From Brevundimonas poindexterae (GTDB taxonomy: Bacteria; Pseudomonadota; Alphaproteobacteria; Caulobacterales; Caulobacteraceae): a DNA stretch of 64,000 nucleotides. Positions within the stretch are counted from its first letter, which is position 1, and each line of letters begins with the position of its first letter. A program made the position numbers and the translations under genes. Under the pieces are notes generated by a model, which saw nothing but the letters and a program-made list of their open reading frames with translations, had not been told where the DNA came from and ran no database searches. The stretch lies in NCBI RefSeq assembly GCF_020524625.1, contig NZ_JAIVLL010000006.1:1-64000 (forward strand), read 5' to 3'. Of the stretch, positions 55,218-64,000 are shown piece by piece.

Positions 55218-57854
55218 ATGCGCCTGTCCAACTGGAAAATCGGCCGCAAGCTCGCCGCCGCCTTCGCCGTGGTCGTCGCCCTGATGGCGGTGGTCGGGGC
55301 CGTCTCGGTTCTGGAATTCCGCCAGATCAATCTTCGCCAGGAACAGGCGAGGGTGGCGGGTAACGCCTACGACACCACCGCCATGGCGCGCTTTTACCTG
55401 ACCCGTCAGGAGAACAGCTTCCGGGGCTACACCCTCACCGGCGAGCCGTACTACCGCGAGCGTCTGGATGCCCACCGCGGCAACTTCGAAAAGTCCCTTG
55501 CCGAACTGAGGGAGGCCGCGGGAGACAACCCCGAGCAGATCGCGCAGCTCGACAAGGCCGGCCAGGCCGCCGAAGCCTGGTATCAGGCGGTCACGAACAG
55601 CGCCTCGGCCACCGCTCTCCGCCCGGCCGTCGGCAGCCAGGGTACGGCTGACCAGATGATGTCCGGCGCCGAAGACGCCCTCGAGGCAACCCAGGGCCTG
55701 TTCGCCGCGCAGCGCGACACCGCGCGCGCGCAGCTGTCCGGCTCGGTCAACAAGGGCAAGATCCAGATCGCCGGCGGCATTCTGGTGCTCGTTCTGATGT
55801 CGATCGGCATCGCCTGGCTTCTGACCCGTGCTGTCGCCAAGCCGCTGGTCGGCCTCACCGATGCCATGGGCGCCCTGGTGCAGAACCGGCTGGACGGTGA
55901 GATCGTCGGTCGCGATCGCGGCGATGAGATCGGTGCCATGGCCCGGGCCCTGGTGCAGTTCAAGCAGAACGCGGATCTGCTGGACGCCAGCCGTGCCGAG
56001 GCGTGGAACGACGCCTTCAAGTCGGCCGCCTTCGAGGGGTCGCCCACGGCGATGATGACCATCGACCGCGACTTCAAGGTCCTGCACATCAACGGCGCGA
56101 CCAAGAAAATGCTGTCCGAGAATGCGCAGGCGTTCCGTACCCTGTGGGCCGGCTTCGACCCTGCCAAAATCCTGGGACAGAGCATCGACGTCTTCCCCAG
56201 GAATCCGAGCCACCAGCGCGAGGTTCTGTCGGATCCGTCGCGCCTGCCGCACCACGCCGAGATCAAGGTCGGGGACATGTTGTTCGACCTGACCATCAGC
56301 GCCGTGCGCGACCGGGACGGGAACTATATCGGCAACGCCCTGCAGTGGCAGGATGTGACCGAGCTGCGTGCCAAGGAGGCCCAGGTCGCCGACGTTGTCG
56401 CCCAGCTCACGGCCGCCGGCCGCGCCCAGGCCATCATCGAGTTCGACCTGTCCGGCAAGATCCTGACGGCCAATGAGAATTTCCTGAAGGTGGTCGGCTA
56501 TTCTCTGGAAGAGGTCCAGGGCCGTCACCACAGCATGTTCGTCGACAAGGAGTATGGCGCGTCGGCCGAGTACCAGGCCTTCTGGCGTCGCCTGAACGCC
56601 GGCGAGTTCATCGTCGACAAATTCACCCGCTATGGCCGCGGCGGTGCCCGCGCGGTGATCGAGGCCAGCTACAACCCGATCCTCGACGCGAACGGCAAGC
56701 CCTACAAGGTCGTGAAGTTCGCCACGGACGTCACCCAGGTCGAGAAGGAGCGCGAGGAACGCCAGGAAGCGGATCGCCGGGCCGCCGAGATCCAGGCCCG
56801 CGTGGTCGCCGAAACCGGTCGTGGCCTGAGCGCCCTGGCCGCCGGCAAGCTGGCGCACCGCATCAATGCCGACTTCCCCGGTGATTACGCCGCGCTGAAG
56901 TCCGACTTCAACGATGCGATGAGCAAGCTGGAAGACGCCATGGGCGTGATCACCACCAACGCCCTGGCCATGCAGACCGGGGCCGGTGAGATCAGCCAGG
57001 CCGCCGACGACCTGTCGCGCCGGACGGAGCAACAGGCCGCCACCCTGGAAGAGACCGCTGCGGCCCTCGACCAGATCACGGCCACTGTGCGCCGGACCGC
57101 CGAGGGGGCCCAGCGCGCCAATGTGGTCGTCACCGACGCCCGCAACGACGCCGAGGTCAGCGGCAATGTGGTGGCCAAGGCCATCACCGCCATGGGCGAG
57201 ATCGAGGCCTCGGCCGACCAGATCAGCCAGATCATCGGCGTGATCGACGAAATCGCCTTCCAGACCAACCTGCTGGCCCTGAACGCCGGGGTCGAGGCGG
57301 CCCGGGCGGGCGATGCCGGTCGCGGCTTCGCGGTCGTCGCCTCCGAAGTGCGGGCTCTGGCCCAGCGCTCGGCCGAGGCAGCCAAGGAGATCAAGACCCT
57401 GATTTCCGCCTCGACCGGACAGGTCAAGGATGGGGTGAGCCTGGTGGGCCAGACCGGTCAGGCCCTGACCGCCATCGTTGGTCGCGTCAGCGAGATCAAC
57501 GCCCTGATGGCCGAGATCAATGCCTCCGCCCAGGAACAGGCGACCGCGCTCAGCCAGGTCAATACAGCCGTCAACCAGATGGACCAGACGACGCAGCAGA
57601 ACGCGGCCATGGTCGAGGAATCCACCGCGGCCAGCCACAATCTGACGCAGGAAGCCGCCGAACTGGCCCGTCTGGTCGGTCGCTTCGAGGTCGGCAACCA
57701 GCGCCCGGTCGAGGCCAGCGCCGATCGCCACCGCGCCGCCCCCAGCCCTGCACGGGCGGCCCAGGCTCGCGTGTCGGAGTTCGCCAGCCGCCAATCGATG
57801 CCGCGTGCGGCCGGTAACACCGCCCTGGCGGTCGACAGCTGGGAAGAGTTCTGA
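55218..57854 (+). CDS. Methyl-accepting chemotaxis protein with PAS domains and C-terminal WEEF tether
   Basis: 878 residues. Two membrane segments (about 12-32 and 186-205) flank a periplasmic four-helix-type sensor (about 35-185). HAMP (about 205-260), two PAS domains (about 270-385 and 400-510), a second linker and the signalling domain follow, with the hairpin tip [21 protein letters not shown] (read in two parts). The last five residues are SWEEF, matching the xWxxF tether that binds CheR or CheB. AAGGGA lies nine bases before the ATG. The stop overlaps the STAS gene. Confidence 0.93.
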   Translation: MRLSNWKIGRKLAAAFAVVVALMAVVGAVSVLEFRQINLRQEQARVAGNAYDTTAMARFYLTRQENSFRGYTLTGEPYYRERLDAHRGNFEKSLAELREAAGDNPEQIAQLDKAGQAAEAWYQAVTNSASATALRPAVGSQGTADQMMSGAEDALEATQGLFAAQRDTARAQLSGSVNKGKIQIAGGILVLVLMSIGIAWLLTRAVAKPLVGLTDAMGALVQNRLDGEIVGRDRGDEIGAMARALVQFKQNADLLDASRAEAWNDAFKSAAFEGSPTAMMTIDRDFKVLHINGATKKMLSENAQAFRTLWAGFDPAKILGQSIDVFPRNPSHQREVLSDPSRLPHHAEIKVGDMLFDLTISAVRDRDGNYIGNALQWQDVTELRAKEAQVADVVAQLTAAGRAQAIIEFDLSGKILTANENFLKVVGYSLEEVQGRHHSMFVDKEYGASAEYQAFWRRLNAGEFIVDKFTRYGRGGARAVIEASYNPILDANGKPYKVVKFATDVTQVEKEREERQEADRRAAEIQARVVAETGRGLSALAAGKLAHRINADFPGDYAALKSDFNDAMSKLEDAMGVITTNALAMQTGAGEISQAADDLSRRTEQQAATLEETAAALDQITATVRRTAEGAQRANVVVTDARNDAEVSGNVVAKAITAMGEIEASADQISQIIGVIDEIAFQTNLLALNAGVEAARAGDAGRGFAVVASEVRALAQRSAEAAKEIKTLISASTGQVKDGVSLVGQTGQALTAIVGRVSEINALMAEINASAQEQATALSQVNTAVNQMDQTTQQNAAMVEESTAASHNLTQEAAELARLVGRFEVGNQRPVEASADRHRAAPSPARAAQARVSEFASRQSMPRAAGNTALAVDSWEEF

Positions 57855-58144
57855 TGACGGAGGCCGGCCCCCACTTCGTCCTCCCGGCCCGGCTGGACAG
57901 CTCGACCGCCACGACGGTTGCGGAGGGGCTCAAGCCCCTCCGCGGCCGGGACCTGGACCTCTACGGCTTCGATGTGGAGCGGGTCGGCGGTCAGGGTCTG
58001 CAGGTGCTGCTCGCCGCGTTCAAGACCTGGGCCCAGGACGGCCACGCCCTCCGGATCACGGACCCTTCACCCGCCTTCTGTTCGGGCCTTGAGGCCCTCG
58101 GTTTTCCCTTCCGCGCCCCCCTGGCTGAGGAGCTTTCCCAGTGA
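57854..58144 (+). CDS. STAS-domain protein of the chemotaxis operon
   Basis: 96 residues. LPARLDSSTATTVAEGLKPL and GLQVLLAAFKTWAQDGH fit a STAS domain, as in anti-sigma antagonists and chemotaxis STAS proteins. The gene in this position in Caulobacter has been called cheX, which I recall but cannot check. The ATG overlaps the receptor stop by one base, and its own stop overlaps the cheY start. Confidence 0.85.
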   Translation: MTEAGPHFVLPARLDSSTATTVAEGLKPLRGRDLDLYGFDVERVGGQGLQVLLAAFKTWAQDGHALRITDPSPAFCSGLEALGFPFRAPLAEELSQ

Positions 58145-58506
58145 GCATGACCGTTCTGACCGTCGATGACTCGCCGACCATGCGTCGCATGCTGCGCATG
58201 GCCCTCGAGAAGGCCTCCTTCAACGTCGTCCAGGCGGACGACGGGGTTCAGGGGCTGGAAGTCCTGGCCGACAGCACGCCCGACGTGGTGATCACCGACA
58301 TCAACATGCCGAACCTCGACGGCTTCGGCTTCATCGAAGCGGTGCGCGCCGACGGTCGCTATACCGGCATGCCCATCCTGGTCCTCTCGACCGAGAGCAG
58401 CATGGACAAGAAGAAGCGGGCCCGCGACGCCGGCGCCACCGGCTGGATCGTCAAACCCTTCGACCCCGAAAAGCTCGTCGACGCCGTTCGCCGCGTGTCT
58501 GCCTGA
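58141..58506 (+). CDS. cheY: Chemotaxis response regulator CheY (first copy)
   Basis: 121 residues from a GTG at 58141 that overlaps the STAS stop, with GAGGAG nearby. A single receiver domain: acidic Asp9-Asp10, phosphoacceptor Asp53 (ITDINMPNLDG), Thr/Ser in LVLSTESS and Lys in IVKPFDPEKL. It would carry phosphate from CheA to the flagellar switch or act as a phosphate sink. A second CheY-like gene lies at 63153. Confidence 0.94.
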   Translation: MSMTVLTVDDSPTMRRMLRMALEKASFNVVQADDGVQGLEVLADSTPDVVITDINMPNLDGFGFIEAVRADGRYTGMPILVLSTESSMDKKKRARDAGATGWIVKPFDPEKLVDAVRRVSA

Positions 58507-58515
58507 GGTCTCGAC

Positions 58516-60789
58516 ATGGATCCGATGGAAGAAATCAAGGCTACCTTCTTTCAGGAATGCGACGAACTGCTCGCGGACCTGGAAAGCGGCCTGCTGGAGA
58601 TGGAGGCCGGTGCCACCGACCCCGAAACCGTCAACGCCGTCTTCCGTGCGGTCCATTCGGTGAAGGGCGGGGCCGGCGCCTTCGGTCTCGACACCCTGGT
58701 ACGCTTTGCCCACGTCTTTGAAACCACCCTGGATGCGGTCCGCAACCAGACGCTTGAGGCCGACGCGGCCGTCGTCCGGGTCATGCTGCGCTCGGCCGAC
58801 CGCCTGTCCGACCACATCACCGCGGCCAAGGCCGGGGAGGATCTGGGCGAGGAGGGCGATCAGGCCCTGATCCAGGAACTGCAGGCCTTCCTCGGCGATG
58901 TCGAGGACGACACCGCCGGCGACGACATGCCCGACTTCGGCTTCAAGCCGATGCTGATCTCGCTGGGCGATGATCCGGCGCCGCTCGAGCTCGCGCCGGT
59001 CGCCAACGGTCCATGGGAAATCATCCTGCGGCCCCAGGCGGCCCTGTACCGGAACGGCAATGATCCGGCGGTCCTGCTGCGGGAACTGGCGATGCTGGGC
59101 CAGACCACGGTCACCCTGGACGACAGCGGCGTGCCCGACCTCAACGATCTCGACGCCCAGGGCGCCTATCTGTGCTGGACGGTCAGCATGCCGGGCACGG
59201 TCGAGGAAGACCGTATCCGGGAGGTCTTCGAATTTGCGGACTTTGACTGCGATCTGACCATCCGGCGCTCGGCCGGAGAGGGTGCAAACGAGATCGTCGA
59301 GGCGCCGCTGCCGGTGCTGGCGGTGGAAGAGGCCCCCGCCGTGCCGGAGCCGCTCGCCGATGCCCCCGTCGAGGGCGAGGCCTTCTCGCTGGACGCCATC
59401 CTGGCCATGGCGCGGGATGCCGCTGCCGCAACGGAACTGACCGGGGATGTCCCGGCCCCGCAGGCTGACGTTTCTGATGTTTCTCAAGCTCCGGCCCCCC
59501 AAGGGTCGGCGGTCGAGGCCTCGCCTCCTGCCTCCGCGCCCCCCCGTGCGGCGAGCGAGGCCTCGACCGGGTCTTCCGCGACGCCGACGCAGCAGACCAT
59601 CCGCGTCGATCTGGACCGCGTGGATCGCCTGATCGATCTGGTCGGCGAGCTGGTCATCAACCAGGCCATGCTGGCGCAGAAGGTTCTGGAGGAGGGCGCC
59701 GCGCCCTCGGGCAGCGTCGCCTTGGGTCTGGACGACCTGGAGCAGCTGACGCGCGAAATCCAGGACAGCGTCATGGCCATCCGCGCCCAGCCGGTGAAGT
59801 CGGTCTTCCAGCGCATGCCGCGCCTGGTCCGCGAAGTGGCGGGCATGACGGGCAAGTCCGTCCGACTGGTCACCGAGGGCGAGAACACCGAGGTCGACAA
59901 GACGGTAATCGAACGCCTGTCCGATCCGCTGACCCACATGATCCGCAATGCGATCGATCATGGTCTGGAGACGCCGGAGCAGCGGCGCGAGGCCGGCAAG
60001 CCTGAAGAGGGCACCATCCGTCTGGCCGCCCTGCACCGCTCGGGCCGGATCGTCATCGAGATCTCGGATGACGGCAAGGGCATTGACCGGACCCGGGTCA
60101 AGGCGATCGCCGTCGAGCGCGGCCTGATCGATGCCGACGCGACGCTGACGGATGAGGAGATCGACAATCTGATCTTCGCGCCGGGCTTCTCGACCGCCTC
60201 GACCATTTCGGACATCTCGGGCCGCGGCGTGGGCATGGATGTGGTCAAGCGCTCGATCCAGGCGCTGGGCGGCCGCATCACCATTACCTCGACGCCCGGC
60301 AAAGGCTCGCTGTTCACCCTCAGCCTGCCGCTGACGCTGGCGGTGCTGGACGGCATGGTGGTGACGGTCGGTGACCAGACCCTGGTCGTGCCGATCACCG
60401 TCATCGTCGAGACGCTGCAGCCCAAGGCGTCGGACATCCGGGGCCTGGGCCCCGAAGGCACGGTTCTGGCCGTGCGCGGCAGCCATGTGCCGATGGTCGA
60501 CGTCGGCCAGGCGCTGAAGTTCCCGAGCCAAGGCAACGCCCGTGCCGGTGTGACCCTGCTGGTCGAGAGCGAACTGGGCGGCCTGATCGCCTTGCGTGTC
60601 GACGCGATCCAGGGCCAGCGCCAGGTGGTGATCAAGAGCCTGGAACAGAACTACCGCCAGGTCAGCGGCATCGCCGCCGCAACCATCCTCGGGGACGGCC
60701 GCGTGGCCCTGATCCTCGATGTCGACGGTCTCGTGGCCACCCGGCGCCCGGCCGTCGCCCCCCAACAACCCCTTGCCCAGGCGAGCTGA
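58516..60789 (+). CDS. cheA: Chemotaxis histidine kinase CheA
   Basis: 757 residues. The P1 domain has phosphoacceptor His47 (RAVHSVKGGAGAFG). A variable Ala/Pro/Glu-rich linker lies at about 270-360. The dimerisation domain (DRVDRLIDLVGELVINQAM) and ATPase domain (HMIRNAIDHGLETPEQR, ISDDGKGID, GRGVGMDVVKRSI) follow, then the CheW-like domain to the end. It receives signals from receptor and CheW and phosphorylates CheY and CheB. Confidence 0.96.
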   Translation: MDPMEEIKATFFQECDELLADLESGLLEMEAGATDPETVNAVFRAVHSVKGGAGAFGLDTLVRFAHVFETTLDAVRNQTLEADAAVVRVMLRSADRLSDHITAAKAGEDLGEEGDQALIQELQAFLGDVEDDTAGDDMPDFGFKPMLISLGDDPAPLELAPVANGPWEIILRPQAALYRNGNDPAVLLRELAMLGQTTVTLDDSGVPDLNDLDAQGAYLCWTVSMPGTVEEDRIREVFEFADFDCDLTIRRSAGEGANEIVEAPLPVLAVEEAPAVPEPLADAPVEGEAFSLDAILAMARDAAAATELTGDVPAPQADVSDVSQAPAPQGSAVEASPPASAPPRAASEASTGSSATPTQQTIRVDLDRVDRLIDLVGELVINQAMLAQKVLEEGAAPSGSVALGLDDLEQLTREIQDSVMAIRAQPVKSVFQRMPRLVREVAGMTGKSVRLVTEGENTEVDKTVIERLSDPLTHMIRNAIDHGLETPEQRREAGKPEEGTIRLAALHRSGRIVIEISDDGKGIDRTRVKAIAVERGLIDADATLTDEEIDNLIFAPGFSTASTISDISGRGVGMDVVKRSIQALGGRITITSTPGKGSLFTLSLPLTLAVLDGMVVTVGDQTLVVPITVIVETLQPKASDIRGLGPEGTVLAVRGSHVPMVDVGQALKFPSQGNARAGVTLLVESELGGLIALRVDAIQGQRQVVIKSLEQNYRQVSGIAAATILGDGRVALILDVDGLVATRRPAVAPQQPLAQAS

Positions 60790-60792
60790 CCC

Positions 60793-61251
60793 ATGACCCA
60801 GGATAACGACAAGACGCACGAGCTCATCGCCTTCCGCATCGGCGCCCAGCAATTCTGCGTGGACATCCGCGCGGTGCGCGAGATCCGGGGCTGGGCCATG
60901 GCCACCCCGCTGCCGCAGGCCCCGACCTGGGTGAAGGGGGTCATCAACCTGCGCGGTACGGTGCTGCCCATCATCGACCTGGGCGCCCGTCTGGGGTTTG
61001 GCGCCACCGAGCCATCGCAACGTCACGTGATCATCGTGGCCCGCATCGGCGACAAGACCGTCGGCCTGCTGGTCGAGGCCGTGTCCGACATCCTGACGGT
61101 GGGCTCGGAATCCATCCAGCCGGCGCCCGATGTGTCGTGCGAGGCGGTGCGCTGCTTCGTGAAGGGCGTCATCGCTCAGGAAGCTGACATGATCAGCCTG
61201 GTCTCGCTCGACGGCATTCTGCCCGAGGCCGAACTGCGCGAGGCCGCATGA
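60793..61251 (+). CDS. cheW: Chemotaxis coupling protein CheW
   Basis: 152 residues. It links receptors to Che[41 protein letters not shown] and [12 protein letters not shown] are the conserved segments. It begins three bases after cheA and its stop overlaps the cheR ATG (ATGA). Confidence 0.96.
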   Translation: MTQDNDKTHELIAFRIGAQQFCVDIRAVREIRGWAMATPLPQAPTWVKGVINLRGTVLPIIDLGARLGFGATEPSQRHVIIVARIGDKTVGLLVEAVSDILTVGSESIQPAPDVSCEAVRCFVKGVIAQEADMISLVSLDGILPEAELREAA

Positions 61252-62111
61252 CCGCTGCCGCCCGCCAACGCAACTCGGACATCGCCTCTCCCGGCGAATA
61301 TCTCTTCACCTGGAAGGATTTCTCGGAGATCGCGGGCCTGCTGTACGCCATGTCGGGCATCCACATGGTCGAGGCCAAGGCGTCGCTCATGTATTCGCGG
61401 CTGGCCAAGCGCGTGCGCGCGCTGAAGTTGCCGGACTTTGCCGCCTATTGCGAGCTGGTGCGCGACGAATCCCAGGTCGAGGAGCGCAGCGCCATGCTGA
61501 GCGCGTTGACGACCAATGTGACCCGCTTCTACCGCGAGCCGCACCATTTCGATCACCTGCGCAGCAAGGTCATGCCCCGGCTGGCCGAGACGGCGCGCGC
61601 CGGCGGCCGGGTGCGTCTGTGGTCTGCCGGCTGCTCGGCCGGCCATGAGCCCTATTCCATGGCCATGACGGTGCTGGAGGCGCTGCCGGAGGCCGCCAGG
61701 CTGGACGTGCGCATCCTGGCCTCGGACATCGATCCGCAGATCGTCGCCCGGGCGGCGGCCGGCATCTATTCGGACGACGACGTCGACCCCATCCCGACCG
61801 CTGTACGCAGCCGCCATGTGCGCCGGGTCGAGGGGGGCTGGAAGGTTTCGGACGAGGTCCAGGGCCTGATCACCTTCCGCACCCTGAACCTCCTGGGCGA
61901 CTGGCCGATGCGCGGCCGGTTCGACGTCATCTTCTGTCGCAACGTCGCCATCTATTTCGACGACCAGACCCAGAACCGGCTGTTCGAGCGGTTCAGTGAA
62001 CAACTGCATGACGGTGCCCAGCTGTACATCGGTCACTCGGAGCGGGCCATGAACCCGAACCTCAAGCCTGAGGGCCTGACGGGCTATCGCCGGGAGTCGC
62101 GCCGTGGCTAA
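61248..62111 (+). CDS. cheR: Chemotaxis receptor methyltransferase CheR
   Basis: 287 residues. It methylates receptor glutamates with S-adenosylmethionine. [17 protein letters not shown], the SAM loop [34 protein letters not shown] and [14 protein letters not shown] are conserved. The 3' end overlaps cheB by eight bases. A receptor with the matching C-terminal pentapeptide is encoded at the start of the operon. Confidence 0.96.
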   Translation: MTAAARQRNSDIASPGEYLFTWKDFSEIAGLLYAMSGIHMVEAKASLMYSRLAKRVRALKLPDFAAYCELVRDESQVEERSAMLSALTTNVTRFYREPHHFDHLRSKVMPRLAETARAGGRVRLWSAGCSAGHEPYSMAMTVLEALPEAARLDVRILASDIDPQIVARAAAGIYSDDDVDPIPTAVRSRHVRRVEGGWKVSDEVQGLITFRTLNLLGDWPMRGRFDVIFCRNVAIYFDDQTQNRLFERFSEQLHDGAQLYIGHSERAMNPNLKPEGLTGYRRESRRG

Positions 62112-63153
62112 TCCTGTTACTGTCCTGATCGTTGATGACTCGGCCACCATGCGGGCCCTGATCGCCCAGCAGCTGCGCGCCGATCCCGGCATTCAGGTCG
62201 TGGGCGAGGCCGCGGATCCGCTTGAGGCCCGCGAGGCCATCAAGGCGCTGAACCCCGATGTCATCACCCTGGATATCGAGATGCCGAACATGAACGGCCT
62301 CGACTTCCTCGAGCGGCTGATGCGCCTGCGCCCGACGCCGGTGGTCATGGTCTCGACCCTGACCCAACGCGGCGCGGAAGCGACGCTGGAGGCCCTCGAA
62401 CTGGGCGCGGTCGATTGTGTGGGCAAGCCGGTCGGCGCCTCGGCCGGCGAGTTCGGCAGCCTGTGCGAAAAGGTGCATGTGGCGGCTCGCGCCAGGGTCC
62501 GCGACCGGGCACCGCGCGAAGCGGCCCCGACCTCGCACGCCCCCTACACGCCCGGCGACCGGATCATTGCCATCGGCGCCTCGACCGGTGGCGTCGAGGC
62601 CATACTGACGGTGCTGAGCCAGTTCCCCGCCAACTGTCCGCCGACGGTCATCACCCAGCATATGCCGGCGACCTTCACGACCAGTTTTGCCGCCCGTATG
62701 GACAGGTCCTGCGCCCCGCACGTGACCGAAGCGCGCCCGGGTGCGCCGCTGGAAGTCGGCCACATCTATCTGGCGCCCGGTGGCCCCGCGCACCTGCGCG
62801 TCGCGGCCCGCGGCAACGGTCTGGTCTGTGCGCTGGACGAGTCGGACCTCGTCTCGGGACACCGGCCGTCGGTCGATGTGCTGTTCAGCTCGGTCGCCCG
62901 CGCCACCTCCCAGGCCGTGGGTGTGATCCTGACCGGCATGGGCCGCGATGGCGCCGAAGGCCTGCTGCGCATGCGTGAGGCGGGCGCGACGACGATCGGC
63001 CAGGATGAGGCCAGCTGTATCGTCTACGGCATGCCGCGCGCGGCTCAGGAAATCGGCGCGGTCCAGCGCCAACTGCCTCTCAACCAGATCGGAGGCGCCC
63101 TGTTGCGTGCGGCATCCGCCTCCTCCGCCTCCCCCCGGAAAGGAGCTGCCTGA
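62104..63153 (+). CDS. cheB: Chemotaxis methylesterase/deamidase CheB
   Basis: 349 residues from a GTG overlapping cheR. The receiver has Asp57 ([15 protein letters not shown]). The esterase has Ser in [11 protein letters not shown], His in [13 protein letters not shown] and Asp in [11 protein letters not shown], the catalytic triad. It removes receptor methyl groups when phosphorylated by CheA, giving adaptation. Confidence 0.96.
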   Translation: MANPVTVLIVDDSATMRALIAQQLRADPGIQVVGEAADPLEAREAIKALNPDVITLDIEMPNMNGLDFLERLMRLRPTPVVMVSTLTQRGAEATLEALELGAVDCVGKPVGASAGEFGSLCEKVHVAARARVRDRAPREAAPTSHAPYTPGDRIIAIGASTGGVEAILTVLSQFPANCPPTVITQHMPATFTTSFAARMDRSCAPHVTEARPGAPLEVGHIYLAPGGPAHLRVAARGNGLVCALDESDLVSGHRPSVDVLFSSVARATSQAVGVILTGMGRDGAEGLLRMREAGATTIGQDEASCIVYGMPRAAQEIGAVQRQLPLNQIGGALLRAASASSASPRKGAA

Positions 63154-63542
63154 TGCCCGCCGGCTCTGACATTCGTGCCCTGATCGTCGACGATCAACAG
63201 ACGATACGCTCGCTGGTGCGCGCGGGCCTGAAGGACATCGGCATCCACAACATCGAGGATGCCGTGGATGGTGAGGACGCGCTGCGTGTGCTGCTCAGCG
63301 CGCGCATCAATCTGATCATCTCGGACTTCAACATGCCGAAGCTGGACGGGCTTGGCCTGTTGCGTGCGGTGCGTATGACGCCGCAGCTGAAGTCGACAGG
63401 CTTCATCATGCTGACCGGCCGGGCCGATACCGAACTGGTGCAGCGGGCCCAGCAGTTCGGGGTCAACAACTATCTGGTCAAGCCGTTCACGGTCGCCACC
63501 CTGCGGGCCAAGATCGAGGAAGTGTACGGGGCGATCACGTGA
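63153..63542 (+). CDS. cheY: Chemotaxis response regulator CheY (second copy)
   Basis: 129 residues. A single receiver domain with Asp13-Asp14, phosphoacceptor Asp58 ([13 protein letters not shown]), Thr in IMLTGRAD and Lys in YLVKPFT. Closer in pattern to classical CheY than the first copy. The ATG overlaps the cheB stop and its stop overlaps the cheD start. Which of the two talks to the motor cannot be told. Confidence 0.93.
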   Translation: MPAGSDIRALIVDDQQTIRSLVRAGLKDIGIHNIEDAVDGEDALRVLLSARINLIISDFNMPKLDGLGLLRAVRMTPQLKSTGFIMLTGRADTELVQRAQQFGVNNYLVKPFTVATLRAKIEEVYGAIT

Positions 63543-64000
63543 TGACGGCACCCCCCCGCCCTGTTGCCGAACCCGAGACCCGCGTCCATGTCGGACAGGG
63601 CGAGTTCGAGGTGACCGATCGCCACGACCTGGTGTTCTCGACCATCCTCGGCTCGTGCGTGTCGGCCTGCATCCGCGACCCGTCGCTGGGCATTGGCGGC
63701 ATGAACCACTTCCTGCTGCCTGCCGCCCCCGGCAGTGGCGCCGACGACCGGCGCTATGGCGTTCAGGCCATGGAACTGCTCGTCAACGCCCTGCTGGCCA
63801 TGGGGGCCAACCGCCATCGGCTGGAGGCCAAGGTGTTCGGCGGTGGCCGGATGAGCGCCGGCTTGGTCGATATCGGCAGCAAGAACGTCACCTTCGTGCG
63901 CCAGTTTCTGGGGGACGAAGGCATTCCGATCGTGGGCGAGAGCCTGGGCGGTCTTCAGGCGCGGCGAATTCACTACTGGCCGGCAACCGGTCGGGCCAAG
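63542..64000 (+). CDS. cheD: Chemoreceptor deamidase CheD (3' end outside window)
   Basis: 153 codons are present and the frame is open at the window end. It deamidates receptor glutamines and may act with CheC or CheY. The nucleophile Cys is in [14 protein letters not shown] and the catalytic His in [19 protein letters not shown] and [13 protein letters not shown] follow. The start ATG overlaps the preceding cheY stop; GTG 63539 is an alternative. Confidence 0.94.
   Translation, partial: MTAPPRPVAEPETRVHVGQGEFEVTDRHDLVFSTILGSCVSACIRDPSLGIGGMNHFLLPAAPGSGADDRRYGVQAMELLVNALLAMGANRHRLEAKVFGGGRMSAGLVDIGSKNVTFVRQFLGDEGIPIVGESLGGLQARRIHYWPATGRAK

Noticed and set aside
57991..61026. A 1011-codon minus-strand frame opposite cheY and cheA
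   Set aside because: Antisense to conserved chemotaxis genes; repetitive composition and no ribosome site or family.

Overview
The window is a high-GC chromosomal segment from an alphaproteobacterium of the Caulobacterales, most probably Brevundimonas or a close relative. Evidence: a DivL-type kinase with tyrosine in the phosphoacceptor position; the block mutM - DUF1697 - enoyl-CoA hydratase - rpsT - dnaA; a chemotaxis cluster ordered MCP - STAS - cheY - cheA - cheW - cheR - cheB - cheY - cheD; GANTC and CtrA-like sites; a large Oar-like TonB-dependent receptor; and frequent ATGA/GTGA overlaps between genes. No phage, transposase, CRISPR array, rRNA or tRNA was seen, and no region has clearly foreign composition.

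Layout. 1-4.8 kb: a capsule-polysaccharide-type protein, then a 1063-residue TonB-dependent receptor preceded by a near-consensus Pho box. 5.0-11.4 kb: a polyamine locus (agmatine deiminase, a small coupled protein, N-carbamoylputrescine amidase, a deoxyhypusine-synthase-like homospermidine synthase and ornithine decarboxylase). Inside it lies a lipoprotein that resembles a class A acid phosphatase but has lost its catalytic residues. 11.6-18.6 kb: a membrane LytTR regulator, a carotenoid oxygenase with a DUF2141 protein, a metallopeptidase that seems to start at CTG, divL, a HAD hydrolase and a PilZ protein. 18.6-23.2 kb: sdhCDAB followed by a 2Fe-2S ferredoxin and a glycerate-kinase-like P-loop protein. 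23.4-32.4 kb: housekeeping genes (HIT, mdh, KtrB-like transporter, YbjN-like, zapE, asd, rarD, hisN), an XRE regulator and a GlsB-type membrane protein. 32.4-40.1 kb: typA, an OPT transporter, a GT39-type glycosyltransferase, a PAP2 phosphatase and a second membrane LytTR regulator.

40.2-50.3 kb is the replication and repair block: mutM, DUF1697, echA, rpsT, dnaA, dnaN, an SseB-like gene, recF and gyrB. It has a clear rpsT promoter and terminator, a long dnaA leader with two GANTC sites and a strong GNRA hairpin, and tandem DnaA boxes between dnaA and dnaN. 50.3-54.1 kb encodes a MASE1 hybrid histidine kinase and a FixJ-type regulator. 54.5-64 kb is a TorF-like outer-membrane protein followed without a terminator by the chemotaxis operon, which runs off the window within cheD.

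The points most worth a second look are the Pho box before the TonB receptor, the acid-phosphatase pseudoenzyme, the coupled small gene inside the agmatine operon next to a DHS-like enzyme, the dnaA leader and dnaA-dnaN DnaA boxes, the altered MutM zinc finger, and the TorF gene at the head of the chemotaxis operon with CtrA-like sites upstream. No obviously novel multi-gene defence or secretion system was found.
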